From Candidatus Parcubacteria bacterium (GTDB lineage Bacteria > Patescibacteriota > Minisyncoccia > Phycocordibacterales > Phycocordibacteraceae): DNA of 5,535 bases. The position numbers and the translations under genes were made by a program. Positions 1 to 5,358 of the stretch are shown here, one piece after another. The notes under the pieces are model-generated. The model saw only the letters and a program-made list of their open reading frames with translations. It was not told the origin of the DNA and made no database searches. The stretch is from the NCBI GenBank assembly GCA_027310925.1, contig DAICZX010000016.1:1-5535 (forward strand), read 5' to 3'. Each line of letters begins with the position of its first letter. Positions within the stretch are counted from its first letter, which is position 1.

Positions 1-1
1 C

Positions 2-280
2 GACAGTGCCATCAGTCATAAAGAATTAAACGCCGTACTCATAAAGCCGAACCAAATCGGCACAGTGCAGGAAACAATTCTGGCGGTGCAGAAAACGCAC
101 GCCGCCGGATGGAGAACCATCGCCTCGCACCGCTCGGGTGAGACCGAAGATACTTTCATCGCGGACTTCGCCTACGGCGTGGGTGCGTACGGCATCAAGG
201 CCGGCGGTCTCGGCCAGAAAGAACGCCGCGAAAAATACGAACGCCTACTCGCCATAGAACGCGAGGCTAAAAGCGTGTAA
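2..280 (+). CDS. eno: Enolase, C-terminal 92 residues (5' end outside window)
   Basis: Enolase (phosphopyruvate hydratase) converts 2-phosphoglycerate to phosphoenolpyruvate in the cytosol, the penultimate step of glycolysis. Only the end of the TIM-barrel domain is present; the reading frame is open from base 2 to a TAA stop. Visible family motifs are LIKPNQIGT at fragment residues 13-21, whose Lys15 matches the general-base lysine of enolases; SHRSGETEDT at 42-51, the substrate-binding His-Arg-Ser loop; and GIKAGG at 64-69, where Lys66 matches the second active-site lysine. The tail KERREKYERLLAIE is the usual C-terminal helix. The common IKTG is IKAG here, a variant that should be tolerated. 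The stop lies 19 bases before the lactate dehydrogenase start, so the two genes may be co-transcribed. An internal GTG at 65 is only a valine codon, not a start. Identity is very secure. Confidence 0.97.
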   Translation, partial: DSAISHKELNAVLIKPNQIGTVQETILAVQKTHAAGWRTIASHRSGETEDTFIADFAYGVGAYGIKAGGLGQKERREKYERLLAIEREAKSV

Positions 281-299
281 AATAGGATTTACATAACTT

Positions 300-1301
300 A
301 TGAAGATTCACTATTTTGCGAGCGAAGCGTGGGAGGAAGCGTATGTGCGAACGAAGATGGGGGGAGATGAAATCGCGTTCCACAAAGGACCCTTGTCGAC
401 GTTCCCCGATCTGGAAGATGAAAGCGCCGAAACGCTCTGCATCTTTATCAACTCGTCCATCGGCGAGGCCGAACTTAGCCGGTTTCCGTCGCTAAAGCTC
501 ATCGCGACACGCTCGACTGGCTTCGACCACATCGATCTCGCAGCGGCGAAAGCACATGGCGTCACCGTCGTGACTGTTCCCTTCTATGGCGAGAACACCG
601 TCGCCGAATTCGCCTTCGCGCTCCTGCTCTCGCTCTCGCGCCGCATCAGCGAGGCTGAGGCGAGTGTCAAGGCGGGCGGATTCTCCCCGGTCGGCTTCCG
701 TGGCTTTGACCTCGCCGGGAAGACAATCGGCGTTATCGGCACCGGGCACATTGGCGCGCACGCCATCCGTATGGCGCAGGGCTTCGATATGAAAGTTATC
801 GGCTTCGATGCGTATCCGAATGCGGAACTCGCTCAAACACTTAACTTCGCCTATGCTTCTTTGGAGGAGCTTCTCACGGCTGCCGATATTGTCACACTGC
901 ATGTCCCATACAATGCGCATACCCATCACCTCATCAATAAAGAAAATATCCGTGCGTTCAAGAAAGGTTCTTATCTCATTAATACTTCCCGCGGTGCGGT
1001 CGTCGAAACTGAAGCGCTCGTCGAAGCGCTCAAGGTCGGCACGCTCGCCGGAGCCGGGCTCGATGTGCTTGAAGAAGAGGGCGACATGGCCGATGAGACT
1101 CTGCTCCTCGTTCAGTCGCATCCAAACGAAAATGCGCTCAAGATCGCGCTCGCGAACCATTACATTATCGAACACCCGCGCGTCATTGTGACCCCGCACA
1201 CCGCCTTCAACACAACCGAGGCTATCACGCGCATCCTTGACGCCTCGATCGAGAACATACGACACTTTTCGGAAGGCTCGCCGACGAATGTCGTTTCCTG
1301 A
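300..1301 (+). CDS. ldhA: D-lactate dehydrogenase (NAD-dependent D-2-hydroxyacid dehydrogenase family)
   Basis: This cytosolic enzyme most likely reduces pyruvate to D-lactate, regenerating NAD+ for glycolysis. The 333 residues match family length. The split catalytic domain (about 1-100 and 305-333) surrounds a Rossmann domain with the dinucleotide motif GVIGTGHIG at 144-152; Asp170 at the end of the next strand (GFDAYP) favours NAD over NADP. Catalytic residues are visible: Arg231 in INTSRGAVV, Glu260 in DVLEEEGD and His300 in TPHTAFNTTEA. The HxAFxTxEA form after the catalytic His is typical of D-lactate dehydrogenases such as E. coli LdhA rather than glycerate or phosphoglycerate dehydrogenases. 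The Glu-His spacing is 40 residues, about 8 more than I recall for classical D-LDHs, so the loop at 263-290 is extended. The ATG at 300 follows enolase by 19 bases and has a weak AGGA at 284-287. Another 2-hydroxyacid substrate cannot be excluded. Confidence 0.88.
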   Translation: MKIHYFASEAWEEAYVRTKMGGDEIAFHKGPLSTFPDLEDESAETLCIFINSSIGEAELSRFPSLKLIATRSTGFDHIDLAAAKAHGVTVVTVPFYGENTVAEFAFALLLSLSRRISEAEASVKAGGFSPVGFRGFDLAGKTIGVIGTGHIGAHAIRMAQGFDMKVIGFDAYPNAELAQTLNFAYASLEELLTAADIVTLHVPYNAHTHHLINKENIRAFKKGSYLINTSRGAVVETEALVEALKVGTLAGAGLDVLEEEGDMADETLLLVQSHPNENALKIALANHYIIEHPRVIVTPHTAFNTTEAITRILDASIENIRHFSEGSPTNVVS

Positions 1302-1305
1302 CGGC

Positions 1306-1310
1306 GGGAG
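1306..1310 (+). promoter_or_regulatory. Ribosome binding site of the first sigma factor
   Basis: A GGGAG stretch lies 3 bases before the ATG at 1314, in the 12-base gap after the lactate dehydrogenase stop. The spacing is short for a classical Shine-Dalgarno, but it is the only purine-rich block there and supports the 1314 start. The sigma gene is thus probably read through from the eno-ldh transcript. Confidence 0.45.
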
Positions 1311-1313
1311 AAA

Positions 1314-1874
1314 ATGGATGAGAGCCTGACGCACAAGACCGATGAAGAGCTTGCAACGCTTATGCAGGGGAAGAACGAGGCTGCCTTCGGTGTACTCATG
1401 AATAGGTACCAGCCGAAACTGATCCGATACGGCAGAAAATTCCTCTCGGAAAAGGCCCATATTGAAGACGCGGTGCAGGAGGTATTTATTAAAGTGTATC
1501 GGAATATTCAAGGTTTCGACGCTACCCGATCATTCTCGCCATGGATCTATCGCATTGCGCATAATATGTTTGTAAATACGATGCGTCAAAACAGCCGACT
1601 GCCCTTCGTGACGGTCGATCTCGACCTGTTCTCGGCGCACGCAGCGTACGAGGTCGATCCAGCGAGAGACGAGGAACGTACGGAAATGCGCGCGCTCATT
1701 GAGCGCGGACTCAAAGCGCTCCCACCGAACTACCGCGAAGTCATCATCCTGTATTACTTGGAACAGCTTGATTACCAACAAATAGCCGATGTGCTTCGTG
1801 TGCCGATCGGTACAGTGGGTGTTCGTCTGCATCGCGCCCGCGAGGCACTTAAGCAGTATGTCGCAGGAAACTGA
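1314..1874 (+). CDS. ECF-type sigma-70 family RNA polymerase sigma factor (first copy)
   Basis: An alternative sigma factor that would direct core RNA polymerase to a small promoter set. The 186 residues have the two-domain ECF layout. Region 2 (about 22-90) contains the core-binding and -10-recognition helices, including EDAVQEVFIKVYRNI at 51-65 and FSPWIYRIAHN at 74-84. An acidic linker spans about 102-125. Region 4 (about 126-182) has LPPNYREVIILYYLE at 136-150 and the helix-turn-helix QQIADVLRVPIGTVGVRLHRAR at 155-176, which would read the -35 element. The usual GTVKSRLHRAR appears here as GTVGVRLHRAR, so two positions of the recognition helix are altered. There is no large C-terminal extension. 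The gene starts 12 bases after ldh, and its last 17 bases overlap the next gene, a putative membrane anti-sigma factor, implying translational coupling. Target promoters are unknown. Confidence 0.93.
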   Translation: MDESLTHKTDEELATLMQGKNEAAFGVLMNRYQPKLIRYGRKFLSEKAHIEDAVQEVFIKVYRNIQGFDATRSFSPWIYRIAHNMFVNTMRQNSRLPFVTVDLDLFSAHAAYEVDPARDEERTEMRALIERGLKALPPNYREVIILYYLEQLDYQQIADVLRVPIGTVGVRLHRAREALKQYVAGN

Positions 1875-2571
1875 TATCCAGAAGAATGTGCTTGAAAAGA
1901 TCCACAGCGGAGAGATCTCCATGCGGTCAAGAATCTATTTCATACTCCGCATCGTCCTGGTTAGCACAGTTTCTGTACTCACACTTATCGGCTCGCTTTT
2001 TGCACTCAGCTTCGCGTTCTTCAGTATTCGTGCAAGTGGCGTCCAGTTCCTCCTTGAGTTCGGTGAACGTGGGTTGCTGAAATTCATTATACTTTTCCCG
2101 TGGACATCTTTTCTCATCTTCCTACTTTTCCTCGTGATTCTCGAGTTCTTAATACGCAGACTTACCCCCGTGTATCGATTCCCCCTTCTTCGTATTTTTT
2201 TATGGATACTCGCTATTAGTGTCGTTGGCAGCACACTCGTAGACCTTACACCACTCCACCCGTTCCTCCTCTCTGAAGCGGATAAAGACCAACTCCCTAT
2301 TCTCGGACCTTGGTACGAACAAGTCCATGATTCACACCAAGACCAAGGTGTCTATCGTGGAGTCATCACGTCCCTTACTGGTACTGGACTTATATTTGTT
2401 ATTTCACACAATGATGCAGATCTCGATTCCGATGAGGGAACCTGGACTATCGTGCCTCCTCCTGGATTTGATATCCATACACTCTCCGTTGGAGAAAATG
2501 TGTACGTTGCGGGTCATCTACAAAATGGTCTAGTTTACGCCTATGGTATTCGTGTAGTGTCAGATGACTGA
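1858..2571 (+). CDS. Putative membrane anti-sigma factor with extracytoplasmic OB-like domain
   Basis: Probably holds the preceding sigma factor at the membrane and releases it on an envelope signal; this rests on gene overlap, topology and my recollection of similar proteins beside sigma genes in Patescibacteria, not on a known catalytic motif. The start at 1858 gives 237 residues. The longer open frame to 1789 would add 23 residues encoded inside the sigma region 4 sequence and is less likely. A cytosolic segment (1-25) carries VLEKIHSGEISMRSR. Three hydrophobic segments follow at about 26-55, 73-99 and 109-129. Positive charges at R23/R25/R31 and R100/R101/R107 put the N-terminus inside and the C-terminus outside. 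Residues 163-234 look like a small beta-rich OB-type domain (GVYRGVITSLTGTG, VGENVYVAGHL, YAYGIRVV). No zinc-binding HxxxCxxC motif and no cysteines are present, unlike ZAS-type anti-sigma factors. Confidence 0.7.
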   Translation: MSQETDIQKNVLEKIHSGEISMRSRIYFILRIVLVSTVSVLTLIGSLFALSFAFFSIRASGVQFLLEFGERGLLKFIILFPWTSFLIFLLFLVILEFLIRRLTPVYRFPLLRIFLWILAISVVGSTLVDLTPLHPFLLSEADKDQLPILGPWYEQVHDSHQDQGVYRGVITSLTGTGLIFVISHNDADLDSDEGTWTIVPPPGFDIHTLSVGENVYVAGHLQNGLVYAYGIRVVSDD

Positions 2572-2602
2572 TGGGGGTGAAATAATTTCTATGCCCGCCG
2601 TG

Positions 2603-2617
2603 TATGTATAGTACATA
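2603..2617 (+). promoter_or_regulatory. Leaderless promoter -10 box inside a perfect palindrome, before the FMN-binding protein gene
   Basis: A perfect 6-base inverted repeat, TATGTA (2603-2608) and TACATA (2612-2617), is separated by TAG. A -10-like TATAGT (2607-2612) lies within it, 7 bases before the ATG at 2620. That places the expected transcription start at or next to the start codon, so the mRNA would have no leader, and indeed no Shine-Dalgarno is visible. A repressor bound to the palindrome would block the -10 box. No good housekeeping -35 was found at the expected distance. An AT-rich repeat this short can arise by chance. Confidence 0.4.
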
Positions 2618-2619
2618 TC

Positions 2620-3216
2620 ATGGCTGCCCCGCAAATAGAATCGCATTCGCCAACCTCTAGGAAGCTCGCGCTTTCTTTCGGCCTTATCATTATCTCGGCT
2701 GTTTATGCACTGATGCAAAATGGTAGCGGGGGACAGTCGGTAGCCGTCGGACCCACTCAGGCAACCCCGAGCCAGTCGTACAAGACGGCAAACGAAGCGC
2801 TTTTGCAGACACTCTCTCAGGTTAGTGGTTCAGCACCAGTAACAACCTCACCCGCACCAGCTCCGACGACGAATAACCCTGCACCCAAAACGATACCGGT
2901 GCCAACCCATGTGTTAAAAAAATCGGCTGGTCAATATGTCGATGGATCATACACGGGTAGTCCAGCCGATGCGTATTACGGTGCTGTTCAAGTAGAAGCG
3001 GTTGTACGAAACGGACAGCTCGCTGATGTAAAATTCCTCCAATATCCGAACAGTCACTCAACCTCAGTTTTCATCAACCAGCAGGCAATGCCGTATCTAG
3101 TTCAAGAAGCAATTCAGGCCCAAAATGCGAATATAGACGGTGTATCTGGCGCAACCTTTACGAGCCAGGCGTTTGTGCAATCACTCGCCTCGGCGCTTGT
3201 CCAGGCAAAGGCATAG
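2620..3216 (+). CDS. Membrane-anchored extracytoplasmic FMN-binding protein (RnfG/NqrC-like FMN-binding domain)
   Basis: Likely an electron carrier outside the membrane holding a covalently bound FMN. The 198 residues comprise a short cytosolic N-terminus with R14/K15; one hydrophobic helix at about 16-32 acting as uncleaved anchor, with no lipobox cysteine; a flexible Pro/Ala/Thr/Ser linker at about 69-97; and an FMN-binding domain at about 106-196. The domain opens with YVDGSYTG (106-113) and YYGAVQVEAVV (119-129), and contains QYPNSHST (141-148) and DGVSGATFTS (173-182). That last motif matches the D-x-x-[ST]-G-A-T flavinylation site, making Thr179 (codon 3154-3156) the predicted FMN attachment residue, modified by an ApbE-type transferase in known systems; no apbE is in the window. 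The next gene, a transmembrane flavin reductase, begins 3 bases after the stop and is the probable electron donor. Domain assignment is secure; the acceptor is unknown. Confidence 0.9.
   Translation: MAAPQIESHSPTSRKLALSFGLIIISAVYALMQNGSGGQSVAVGPTQATPSQSYKTANEALLQTLSQVSGSAPVTTSPAPAPTTNNPAPKTIPVPTHVLKKSAGQYVDGSYTGSPADAYYGAVQVEAVVRNGQLADVKFLQYPNSHSTSVFINQQAMPYLVQEAIQAQNANIDGVSGATFTSQAFVQSLASALVQAKA
3207..3211 (+). promoter_or_regulatory. Ribosome binding site of the RnfD-like/reductase fusion gene
   Basis: AAAGG lies 8 bases before the ATG at 3220, within the last codons of the FMN-binding protein gene. With only 3 bases between stop and start, it indicates that the fusion gene is translated from the same mRNA. 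It contrasts with the leaderless-looking first gene of the cassette. Confidence 0.5.
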
Positions 3217-3219
3217 TTT

Positions 3220-4743
3220 ATGGCATTCGTTGATAATTTCCTTAATCGGATAACAATGTACCGCCTTGTGCTGTACTACCTTCTTGTGTTGCTCGTCGCG
3301 GCAGCCGTTTTCGGATCACTCGGCCTCCTTCCCTACCATCCCGTGAATCTTGCCTTCTCGGCTCTTCTTATCCTCATGACGTGCTGGATTGTTAATTTCG
3401 CATTTGCGAAAGGATTTGGCGCAACACCGAACACCGAGTCAGTGTACATCACCAGCCTCATACTCACCCTCATTATTAGCCCCGTTTCCCCCACTGACTA
3501 CGCGGGCTTCGGTTTTCTCATTTTCGCGGCAGCTTGGGCTATGGCATCAAAATACATCTTCGCGATTGGTAATAAACACATTTTTAATCCAGCGGCATTC
3601 GGTGTTGTGCTTGGGACGTTCGTACTCAACCAATCGGCCACCTGGTGGGTCGCTGGTAATCTCCCGCTTCTCTTTTTTGTATTGGTGGGTGGATTGCTTA
3701 TTGTACGAAAAATTCGCCGATTCGACCTTGTTCTCTCCTTTTCTGTCGTAGCATTGCTGACCGTAATACTCACCTCAAACGGAGGCAGTCCGGTCACAGC
3801 GATTACACAGACATTCATCCATTCACCGTTCTTCTTCCTTGCATTCGTTATGCTTACCGAGCCGCTTACCATGCCGCCTAGTCGTTCCCTACGAATTCTG
3901 TATGGGGCAATCGTTGGTTTTTTATTCGCTCCAAATATTCATTTGGGATCCTTTTATTTCGCACCAGAAAGCGCCTTGTTGATTGGCAACATTTTTGCGT
4001 ATCTCGCCAGCCCTAAAGGGCGCTTTATATTGACGCTGGTTGAGAGAAATAAGCTCGCTAACGGAATTTATGAGTTCGTATTTATGCCAGATCGACCGGT
4101 AACTTTCCGTCCGGGACAGTATATAGAGTGGACTCTTGGACATCGTTTCGCCGACAGCCGCGGTAATCGCCGCTATTTCACTATAGCTTCTTCACCAACC
4201 GAAGCTGATGGTTCCATACGTCTCGGTGTGAAATTTTATGAACATCAAAGCAGCTTTAAAAGGGCGCTTGGTATGATGCGCAAATATGACACAATATCAG
4301 CTTCACATGTAGCTGGAGACTTCGTTCTGCCGAGGGATAAAACAAAAAAGCTCGCTCTCATTGCTGGTGGAGTTGGTATAACACCTTTCCGCAGTATGGT
4401 GCGGTATCTTATCGATACTAAAGATGTACGCTCGGTTACTCTTCTCTATTCGAATAAGATGGCTGATGAAATTGCATACAAGGATACGTTCGATGATGCC
4501 GCACAAAAAATCGGCATGAAAACTATTTATGCTGTAACAGGTAATAGGTTGAGTGTTGGACAAAATATACGTACAGGAACAATCGATGGTGCGCTTATCG
4601 CCAATGAAATACCAGATTATCGAGAACGTATCTTCTATATTTCTGGTCCACATGGAATGGTTGATGCGTTTAAAAAAATTCTTCGTGACATGGGTGTATC
4701 ACCCTACCATATCAAAACGGATTATTTCCCTGGATTCGCATAA
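3220..4743 (+). CDS. RnfD/NqrB-like membrane domain fused to a ferredoxin-reductase-type FAD/NAD(P)H domain
   Basis: Predicted transmembrane NAD(P)H-driven flavin electron-transfer protein of 507 residues. Residues 1-265 form about ten hydrophobic helices resembling RnfD/NqrB, with HIFNPAAFG at 120-128 (the NPAA motif) and MLTEPLTMPPS at 211-221 (matching the RnfD MATDPVT region). Residues 268-507 are a cytosolic reductase module. FAD binding is marked by FRPGQYIEW (296-304) and RYFTIASSP (318-326, an R-x-[YF]-[ST] motif); the nucleotide-binding half has GGVGITPF (383-390) and SGPHGM (475-480), where the common Cys of CGP is Ser. The end, DYFPGFA, is typical of such reductases. The S-G-A-T flavinylation site of true RnfD and NqrB is absent. 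Expected flow is NAD(P)H to FAD, through the membrane domain, to FMN on the upstream partner. Whether ions are pumped cannot be told. The reductase half is more AT-rich than the membrane half. Confidence 0.88.
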   Translation: MAFVDNFLNRITMYRLVLYYLLVLLVAAAVFGSLGLLPYHPVNLAFSALLILMTCWIVNFAFAKGFGATPNTESVYITSLILTLIISPVSPTDYAGFGFLIFAAAWAMASKYIFAIGNKHIFNPAAFGVVLGTFVLNQSATWWVAGNLPLLFFVLVGGLLIVRKIRRFDLVLSFSVVALLTVILTSNGGSPVTAITQTFIHSPFFFLAFVMLTEPLTMPPSRSLRILYGAIVGFLFAPNIHLGSFYFAPESALLIGNIFAYLASPKGRFILTLVERNKLANGIYEFVFMPDRPVTFRPGQYIEWTLGHRFADSRGNRRYFTIASSPTEADGSIRLGVKFYEHQSSFKRALGMMRKYDTISASHVAGDFVLPRDKTKKLALIAGGVGITPFRSMVRYLIDTKDVRSVTLLYSNKMADEIAYKDTFDDAAQKIGMKTIYAVTGNRLSVGQNIRTGTIDGALIANEIPDYRERIFYISGPHGMVDAFKKILRDMGVSPYHIKTDYFPGFA

Positions 4744-4757
4744 GCACGTGATTGGAA

Positions 4758-4763
4758 TACAAT
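4758..4763 (+). promoter_or_regulatory. -10-like box before the second sigma factor
   Basis: TACAAT ends 8 bases before the first ATG at 4772, inside the 28-base gap after the fusion gene. This fits a leaderless transcript starting near the start codon, and there is no Shine-Dalgarno. No convincing -35 hexamer lies 16-18 bases upstream, so read-through from the redox cassette remains equally possible. Confidence 0.35.
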
Positions 4764-4771
4764 ACGGGTTA

Positions 4772-5341
4772 ATGATGAGAACCGATGAAGAGTTAGTGGC
4801 CGGGCATTTGACCGGAGATGAGAACGCATTTGCGTTGCTCGTACAACGCCACTTGAAAAGTGTGTACTCTTTTGCGGCACGATCGGTTGGTGATGAAGCA
4901 GAAGATGTCGTGCAGGACACTTTTTTGAAAGTATGGAAAAATCTAAAGAAGTACGACCCACGTAACGCAAAATTCAAAACTTGGCTTATGCATATCACAC
5001 GAAATACTACCATTGATTATTTGCGGAAAAAGAAATCATTTGTTTTTTCAGACTTTGAAAATCTCAATGACAATGTTCACATTTCAAACGTGCAGGATCC
5101 AGAAGACCTACCGGACGAAATCGTTGCGCGGGCACATGATGCACAGAATGTGGAGGCGATTTTAAAAAAACTCGCGTTTAATTACCGGGAGGTGTTGCTC
5201 CTACGCTATATGAACCATATGACGTTCGAAGAGATAAGTAAAATCCTCGACGAGCCTGTAAATACAGTAAGGAGTCGACACCACCGTGGTCTTGCGAAAC
5301 TGCGCCAGTATCTCGACGATATGCACCAAAACAGTGCATAA
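4772..5341 (+). CDS. ECF-type sigma-70 family RNA polymerase sigma factor (second copy)
   Basis: A second alternative sigma factor, 189 residues, clearly diverged from the one at 1314 and so not a recent duplicate. Region 2 (about 18-88) carries AEDVVQDTFLKVWKNLKKYD at 43-62 and FKTWLMHITRNTTIDYLRKKK at 68-88, the canonical ECF form. The linker (about 92-122) is rich in Asp, Asn and Glu. Region 4 (about 126-182) has LAFNYREVLLLRYMNHMTF at 134-152 and a helix-turn-helix ending NTVRSRHHRGLAKLR at 164-178; HHRG replaces the usual LHRAR/LHRGL. The frame stays open upstream to 4553 within the fusion gene, but homologous sigma factors begin with a TDEEL-like segment, so the tandem ATG at 4772/4775 is preferred; a GTG at 4748 is possible. 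A putative membrane anti-sigma gene follows 17 bases later. Target genes are unknown; the neighbouring redox cassette is a natural candidate. Confidence 0.93.
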   Translation: MMRTDEELVAGHLTGDENAFALLVQRHLKSVYSFAARSVGDEAEDVVQDTFLKVWKNLKKYDPRNAKFKTWLMHITRNTTIDYLRKKKSFVFSDFENLNDNVHISNVQDPEDLPDEIVARAHDAQNVEAILKKLAFNYREVLLLRYMNHMTFEEISKILDEPVNTVRSRHHRGLAKLRQYLDDMHQNSA

Positions 5342-5358
5342 TTCCGTATATACTTAAA

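Noticed and set aside
492..1511. Long open frame of 339 residues on the minus strand
   Set aside because: It lies across ldhA and the start of the sigma gene, both of which have clear family motifs. Its translation is rich in Arg, Asp and Glu without recognisable domains. It is a shadow of GC-rich codon use on the plus strand.
1789..1857. Longer N-terminus for the membrane anti-sigma candidate
   Set aside because: The extra 23 residues (MCFVCRSVQWVF...) are encoded entirely within the sigma region 4 helix-turn-helix sequence and contain a hydrophobic stretch unlike a cytosolic sigma-binding segment. The ATG at 1858 is better placed.
2578..2602. Sigma-W-like ECF promoter TGAAAT-N15-CGTG before the FMN-binding protein gene
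   Set aside because: It resembles TGAAAC-N16-CGTA but is off in two bases and in spacing, and I found no matching copy upstream of either sigma gene. It is mentioned only as something to test.
3498..3872. Minus-strand open frame of 124 residues inside the fusion gene
   Set aside because: It is opposite conserved membrane helices of the RnfD-like domain, including the NPAA motif, and has no domain features of its own.
4553..4771. Longer N-terminus for the second sigma factor
   Set aside because: The extra 73 residues overlap the end of the fusion gene, where that gene still has conserved reductase motifs. ECF sigma factors of this type begin near the TDEEL segment, which the tandem ATG at 4772/4775 provides.
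4744..4771. Intrinsic terminator after the fusion gene
   Set aside because: No GC-rich stem followed by a T run is present in the gap or in the end of the gene.
4767..4783. Short hairpin GGTT...AACC around the second sigma start codon
   Set aside because: Arms of only four bases with a nine-base loop are expected by chance and would be unstable.
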